A DNA stretch of 64,000 nt from Cristatella mucedo. Taxonomy: Eukaryota; Bryozoa; Phylactolaemata; Cristatellidae. Each line of letters begins with the position of its first letter. The stretch's first letter is position 1. The DNA lies in the NCBI GenBank assembly GCA_009760855.2, contig WPIO01000012.1:1657001-1721000 (forward strand), written 5' to 3'. The translations under genes and the position numbers were made by a program. The notes beneath the pieces are model-generated. The model worked only from the letters and a program-made list of their open reading frames with translations. It was not told the origin of the DNA and searched no databases. This document shows positions 62,221 to 64,000 of this stretch, piece after piece.

Positions 62221-62964
62221 CAGTCAGCCCCTGACATACGAAATAGATAGTAACCGGAAAACCTATTGTAAGTCAAATTTTTGTGTGATTCGAAAGTGGT
62301 ATTTGAAAGTTCTGCCATTGCATGCTCTGACGAAGGCAGAAAGAGGTAAACTAGTTGATTATTTTACTGATACATGAAAAAATAAGAAATAAACAAGAAA
62401 CAGTAAACAGATTATATTTACGTACCATTATGTGGGGTATTTTTGGGCAAATAGAAGCCGGAAGCTGCAGTACCGTGCGCTCTATTGGGAAGAGGGTGAA
62501 GACGAGTCAGACGATCTTGCTAGAAGATCATCAACTCCCTCTTCCTCAAAATCCTTGCGACTGCTAGGTGGCTGAGGTGACTCAACTGTTTGCTGGTGGA
62601 TTGTTGCGGTTGGCGCATCGCTCTGAATACGTCTTACCGCTAGCAAGTCACCGTGCTACTACTAACCATTCGATAGTGCTTTCTTTGCAGAAAATGTAAG
62701 GTGCCTGGAAACGGATTGAGTTATCTGAGGACGCTCTATCAAATGTATGATTATTATTACGCAAGCAAGAGAGAGCTCTCAGTACCCACAATGCATAGCT
62801 GTCAGACATTGTTTACCCCTACTGTTTTCGGCGTTGTCAAATCTACTAACCGTGCGCGGATTCTGAAAGTTTTTTGGATACATTCTGATTTTTTTAGTGA
62901 CTGTGGTTGGGTTCGTATCTCCAAATTTTCACAAGTCGAACCATCGTAAGTTGGGGGCTGGCTG
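62221..62964. mobile_element. 744-bp Tc1/mariner-superfamily element with TIRs and TA flanks
   Basis: The left end CAGTCAGCCCCTGACATACGA and the reverse complement of the right end (CAGCCAGCCCCCAACTTACGA) match at 17 of 21 positions. TA precedes the left end and follows the right end, as for Tc1/mariner/pogo insertions. The interior shows no transposase; part of it is a LINE A tail (62,660-62,757). It is a non-autonomous deletion derivative or MITE. Confidence 0.65.
62660..62757 (+). mobile_element. LINE A tail fragment nested in the TIR element
   Basis: CCATTCGATAGTGCTTTC, then AAAATGTAAGGTGCCTGGAAA and a TGATTATTATTAC tail; diverged. Confidence 0.75.
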
Positions 62965-62969
62965 TATTT

Positions 62970-64000
62970 TCCTGGACCGCCAAGGTAATATACAAGCTGC
63001 GATGCTATTGAAAAGGTGTCTACATATGAGGATATATAGTACATAAAGGATACTGTCGGCTAGCCGGGCCTCGCCTTCGTCGTGTACGGCCCTGGAAACG
63101 GGAAATAGCCTCCTAGATGATTCGGCAGAGAAAGTATGGCTTAAAAAATGCTAGATCAACTGCTATTGCTGCTAGCGTTCTTTGTCGCATCAGAAGCCGT
63201 TGCTGCCACCGACGCCGCAGCTATATCCGTAGTTGTCACGTTTTTACCAATACCGAATACAGAACGGACTTTTTTTTTTTTACTCGGTCATCAAACGACG
63301 TGTAGATTTCGCTCTTGCGTTCACCTGTTTTTTAATCCATATAAATGCACAATAATTTACCCTGAAAAAAGATCACTGTTTAGAAGTATGTCGGACTTTG
63401 CTTCGGGTGGACGAAAAGTCGGCAAGCATTCCCGAAAGGCTCGCTACACTTTATAACGTGGCAGCGAATTGTGCAAGAGGCTTGGAAAGCAGCCGGCACT
63501 ACGGTCTGAGTCAACTGATGAAATCGCAGGAGTAGGAAGAAACGCTAAATTCAAGCAGACAAGTGGTTTGGAGAATTGTAAAGTAGCGGGGTACACACGG
63601 GAGTGACCGAGGTGGAGGATTGAGGCATCAATACTGCGACTGATTCGAGTTCACTACAGCCACAAGGAAGCGAACTTAACTGAGGCGGTGTTAATAGCGA
63701 GAATGAGCTACATCCCGATAATGGCGGTTGTCACGAAGAGATCGCCAGCAAAATACGGACAACCCGAGGGCGACGCGAGCTGTAGTAGTGCTTCGGAGAC
63801 ATTAACGTCAGCTGCGACGCTATCGGACACATCAGCGCCTCTCTCGCGGATTGGTGCTCAGCACCAGTAGCTACGATCAGACCGGTGCTCCAGCGAGGAA
63901 ATGCTGATATCGCCGCCCGCTGCTTGAAATCTTTGCTGACCTTGCAGTGACCTTGCTGGAGGATGCTCTTAAGCACTCACCTGTCATTCGCGGGCTGATT
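62970..64000. other. Unassigned right flank
   Basis: Frames at 63,148-63,456 (plus, Ala/Leu-rich start) and 63,731-63,976 (minus) have no recognisable domain. CAG|GTGAGT on the minus strand at about 63,981 could be a donor of an exon running off the window edge. A poly(T) run lies near 63,270. Confidence 0.3.

Noticed and set aside
63981-64000. Minus-strand exon at the right edge
   Set aside because: Only a CAG|GTGAGT donor-like site and about six codons are visible; too little to call.

Overview
The window is a piece of an intron-rich animal genome, most likely an invertebrate. It holds one large protein-coding gene with many small GT-AG introns, numerous truncated LINE copies, tRNA-derived SINEs, DNA-transposon remnants and long (TA)n tracts. 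No bacterial-style operons are present. The species cannot be fixed from the sequence.

Left part (1-13,945). This is a graveyard of mobile DNA. Between about 5,000 and 11,050 lie decayed genes of a Polinton/Maverick-like (virus-related) element: a capsid-like protein on the minus strand, a packaging ATPase on the minus strand with recognisable Walker A and Walker B motifs, and an adenain-type cysteine protease on the plus strand. Several further broken reading frames lie between them. The block is broken by frameshifts, stops, a SINE (8,734-8,894) and a LINE 3' end (6,127-6,348). To its left are a hAT transposon remnant (about 3,287-4,955), a 5'-truncated LINE with an open reverse-transcriptase frame (about 825-2,357), and a small broken frame at the very start.

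Middle (13,946-58,773). One gene spans almost 45 kb on the plus strand: the NUP98-NUP96 nucleoporin precursor. I could place 35 coding exons with consistent phases, giving an unbroken frame of about 1,970 codons. Order: FG/GLFG repeats with an embedded GLEBS (Rae1/Gle2-binding) segment, the autoproteolytic domain ending in the His-Phe-Ser cleavage site, and then the complete Nup96 alpha-solenoid. A poly(A) signal lies at 59,011. One intron uses a GC donor. The introns hold most of the repeats, including a Tc1-like transposase remnant split by a SPIN-like hAT MITE with a perfect 8-bp target duplication.

Right part (58,774-64,000). After the NUP98 3' end come LINE remnants of two families, the 5' end of a pogo/Tigger-like element, and a 744-bp element with matching terminal inverted repeats flanked by TA (62,221-62,964). 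About 1 kb of unassigned sequence follows.

One LINE family (L2/CR1-like) dominates. At least 14 copies or fragments share a 3' end that folds into a GC-rich hairpin (AAAGCGCC...GGCGCTTT) followed by a short (ATT)n tail.
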